This document shows, piece by piece, positions 61,695-64,000 of a stretch of 64,000 nt of DNA. The notes beneath the pieces were generated by a model, which saw only the letters and a list, made by a program, of their open reading frames with translations, did no database searches and was not told the DNA's origin. The stretch is from contig JAXGZL010000002.1 in assembly GCA_040776985.1 (NCBI GenBank), positions 248,001-312,000 of the forward strand. Direction: 5' to 3'. Both the position numbers and the translations under genes were made by a program. Each line of letters begins with the position of its first letter. Position 1 is the stretch's first letter. Source of the stretch: UBA6115 sp040776985 (lineage in GTDB: Bacteria; Bacillota; Clostridia; Christensenellales; Aristaeellaceae).

Positions 61695-64000
61695 TCACTT
61701 CAGGTGCCAGATCTTCTCGTTGTACTCGGCAATCGTGCGGTCGGTGGAGAAGAAGCCGGACATGGCGGTGTTGGTGATGGCCATTTTCAGCCACTTGTCC
61801 TTGTCCTGATAGTCCCTGTCCACCTGCAGTTGGGTGGTGGAGTAGGAGCCAAAGTCCTTCAGCACAAAGTAGTTGTCCGGATGGCTGCCGCCCGCGCCAA
61901 AGAGCAGGTCGTGGTAGAGCATCTGGAGCAGGGCCGGGTTGTCCGGGAACAGGGTGCCGTCAATCATCTGCATCAGGGCTTTCCTGATCTCCACATTCTG
62001 CTCAAAAATCTGCATGGGGGAGTAGGTGCCTTCTTTATACAGCGCTGCCACCCGGTCCGCCCGCATGCCGAAGATGTAGATGTTCTCCCTTCCCACAGCC
62101 TCGGAGATTTCCACATTGGCCCCGTCCAGGGTGCCAATGGTGACGGCGCCGTTCATCATCAGCTTCATGTTGCCGGTGCCGGAGGCCTCCTTGCCGGCGG
62201 TGGAGATCTGCTCGGACAGGTCGGCGGCGGGGATCAGGGACTCGGCCGCGGACACGTTCCAGTTCTCAATGAACAGCACCTTCAGCATCTGCCGGGCCCG
62301 GGGATGGGCGTCAATAAGCCGGGAGAGGGCCAGGATATAGCGGATGATCATCTTGGCCTTGTAATAGCCCCGGCTGGCCTTGGCGCCAAAGACAAACAGG
62401 CGCGGAGACATGGTGAAGCCGGGGTCGTCCATGATGCGGTTGTACAGCACGTGGATATGCAGGGCGTTGAGCAGCTGGCGCTTGTACTCGTGCAGGCGCT
62501 TCACCTGGACATCAAACATGAAGTCCGGGTCAACGCTCATCTTCTGCCGGTGGTGAAGGAAGCGGTTGAAGTCCTCCTTGTTCTGGTGCTTGATCAGGGT
62601 AAACTGCTCCCGGAAGGCGGCGTCATCCCGGAAGGGAAGCAGGTCGCGAAGCCGCTCGGGATCCTTGATCCAGGCCTCGCCGATGGACTGGGTGATCAGG
62701 TCGGCAAGCCGGGGGTTGCAGGCCATCAGCCAGCGCCTGTGGGTGACGCCGTTGGTGACATAGCCGATCTTGTTGCCCATGATCCTGCCATAGTCCCCGA
62801 AGGTGTCCTTCTTGATGATGTCCCCGTGCAGGCGGCTGACGCCGTTGACGGAGAAGCATTGGGACACGCAGAGGTTGGCCATGTGCACCATGCCGTAGGC
62901 CAGGATGGCCATGTGACCGATGCGGTCCCATTCCCCGGGGAAGTGGTTCCACAGCTTGTCACAAAGCCGGCGGTTCATTTCCTCCAGAATCATGTAGATG
63001 CGGGGCAGCTGGCGCTTCACCAGGTCCTCCGGCCAGCGCTCCAGCGCCTCTGACATGATGGTGTGGTTGGTATAGGCCATGCAGCGGTTGGTGATGGCCT
63101 GGGCTTCGTCCCAGCCCAGCTCATACTCATCCATCAGCAGGCGCATCATCTCAGGGATTGCCAGGCCCGGATGGGTGTCGTTGATATGGAAGACCGCCTT
63201 GTCCGGCAGCAGATGGAAGTTGCGTCCAAAGCTGCGCACAAACTCCTTCAGCGCATACTGAAGGGTTGAGCTGACCAGGAAATAATGCTGGCAAAGCCGC
63301 AGGGTCTTGCCCTCATAGTGGTTGTCCTCCGGGTACAGGACCTTGGAGATCACCTCGGCCAGGTCGTTCTCCTTGGTGGCGCTTAAATAGTCGCCGTTGG
63401 AAAAGGCGCTCAGGTCCAGGCTGTGCTTGCTGCGCGCCCGCCAGGTGCGCAGGGAGTTGATGCGGCCGCACTCATAGCCCACCACCGGCATGTCATAGGG
63501 GACCGCCTCCACCACCCGGGGGTTGATCAGGGTAAAGGTGGTGCGCCCATTCCGGATTTCAGTGGCCACTTCCCCCTCAAAGCAGATGTCAAAGACATTC
63601 TCCATGTCCGCCACTTCCCAGACATTGCCGTTGTCCAGCCAGTTGTCAGGCAATTCCACCTGCTGTCCACCCGTCAGCTTCTGGCGGAACAGGCCATATT
63701 CATAGCGGATGGTGCAGCCCATGGCGGGCATGTCCAGGGTGGCCAGGGAATCCAGGAAGCAGGCGGCCAGGCGGCCCAGCCCGCCGTTGCCCAGGCCGGG
63801 CTCCGGCTCCTCATAGACGATGTCCTTCCAGTCCATGCCCAGTTCATTCAGGGCCTGGGTGTAGTTGGGGGTGCACAGCAGGCTCAGGGCGTTGTTGTAC
63901 AGCATCCGTCCCAAAAGAAACTCGATGGACATGTAGTACAGGCGCTTGTCGCCGCTGGCCTGGTCCGCCTCCCGGGAGTCCACCCAGCGCTTCATGATCT
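61695..64000 (-). CDS. glgP: glycogen/maltodextrin phosphorylase, 5' end beyond window
   Basis: 766 residues are visible from the Met at 63995, but phosphorylases usually have further residues before YYMSIEFLLGR, so the true start lies outside. The GT35 core is intact: GNGGLGRLAACFLDSLAT, HINDTHPGLAIPEM, the PLP region FVFGAKASRGYYKAKMII with its Lys, and GTGNMKLMMNG. It cuts alpha-1,4-glucan with phosphate to give glucose-1-phosphate. Transcribed toward the palindromic terminator. Confidence 0.95.
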   Translation of the reverse strand, partial: IMKRWVDSREADQASGDKRLYYMSIEFLLGRMLYNNALSLLCTPNYTQALNELGMDWKDIVYEEPEPGLGNGGLGRLAACFLDSLATLDMPAMGCTIRYEYGLFRQKLTGGQQVELPDNWLDNGNVWEVADMENVFDICFEGEVATEIRNGRTTFTLINPRVVEAVPYDMPVVGYECGRINSLRTWRARSKHSLDLSAFSNGDYLSATKENDLAEVISKVLYPEDNHYEGKTLRLCQHYFLVSSTLQYALKEFVRSFGRNFHLLPDKAVFHINDTHPGLAIPEMMRLLMDEYELGWDEAQAITNRCMAYTNHTIMSEALERWPEDLVKRQLPRIYMILEEMNRRLCDKLWNHFPGEWDRIGHMAILAYGMVHMANLCVSQCFSVNGVSRLHGDIIKKDTFGDYGRIMGNKIGYVTNGVTHRRWLMACNPRLADLITQSIGEAWIKDPERLRDLLPFRDDAAFREQFTLIKHQNKEDFNRFLHHRQKMSVDPDFMFDVQVKRLHEYKRQLLNALHIHVLYNRIMDDPGFTMSPRLFVFGAKASRGYYKAKMIIRYILALSRLIDAHPRARQMLKVLFIENWNVSAAESLIPAADLSEQISTAGKEASGTGNMKLMMNGAVTIGTLDGANVEISEAVGRENIYIFGMRADRVAALYKEGTYSPMQIFEQNVEIRKALMQMIDGTLFPDNPALLQMLYHDLLFGAGGSHPDNYFVLKDFGSYSTTQLQVDRDYQDKDKWLKMAITNTAMSGFFSTDRTIAEYNEKIWHLK

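Noticed and set aside
61677..63053. 458-codon open frame on the plus strand
   Set aside because: Antisense to glycogen phosphorylase.

Overview
The window reads as a chromosomal segment of a GC-rich, anaerobic, low-copy-IS Bacillota (Clostridia-like) bacterium. This rests on the Firmicute gene set (class B sortase, TypA, QueT and HepS1-like membrane proteins, MarR-controlled heterodimeric ABC exporter, zinc-finger anti-sigma factors, iron-containing alcohol dehydrogenase, 4Fe-4S ferredoxins) and on strong AGGAGG ribosome binding sites before nearly every gene. Placement below class level is not supported by what I can see without a database.

Layout. 1-4349 is the 3' part of an rRNA operon (16S 3' end, tRNA-less spacer, 23S, 5S, tRNA-Asn). 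4678-19414 holds housekeeping and catabolic genes: GNAT, M42 peptidase, a tandem class II aldolase with a TIM-barrel isomerase, an exported MsrB, a large surface-domain protein, a PBP1A, an 821-residue sulfur-trafficking fusion (CoA-disulfide reductase/rhodanese/TusA/DsrE), a MATE pump and an alcohol dehydrogenase. 19430-23390 is an AT-rich patch hit by insertion sequences: one IS5-type element splits a zinc-ribbon gene, and a second IS5-type element is itself split by an IS3-type element. 23391-32831 carries a MarR/ABC exporter operon and a ribose-type sugar utilisation cluster (PfkB kinase, RbsD/FucU mutarotase, ATPase, permease, binding protein). 32901-38806 holds sortase B, TypA, RF3 and a CorA channel. 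38865-43505 is a redox island: two ferredoxin-type proteins diverge from an exported protein made of three cytochrome-b5-like units, followed by a minimal four-helix protein with two His-x13-His pairs, an anchored thioredoxin and CcdA. 43552-54714 holds Nudix, CopA with a divergent HxlR regulator, CinA, two ECF sigma/anti-sigma pairs, a PHP phosphoesterase, an HTH/membrane pair and a PrsA-like foldase. 54933-58963 has a third IS5-type copy sitting exactly in a stop codon, then GlmM with a hexapeptide partner, and two small membrane transport proteins. 59111-61588 is a small family of exported SH3-like proteins with one decayed copy, and the window ends inside glycogen phosphorylase.

The most interesting candidate for an undescribed system is the redox island. 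Cytoplasmic ferredoxins, a predicted diheme membrane cytochrome, an exported triple b5-like protein and a CcdA/thioredoxin pair would together form a path for moving electrons out across the membrane. An exported MsrB at 8499-9050 is a plausible acceptor of the thiol branch. Other points of note: a self-contained 23-codon mini-cistron between RF3 and TypA, a PBP1A whose best-placed start codon is ATC, and target-site reconstruction of three IS insertions.
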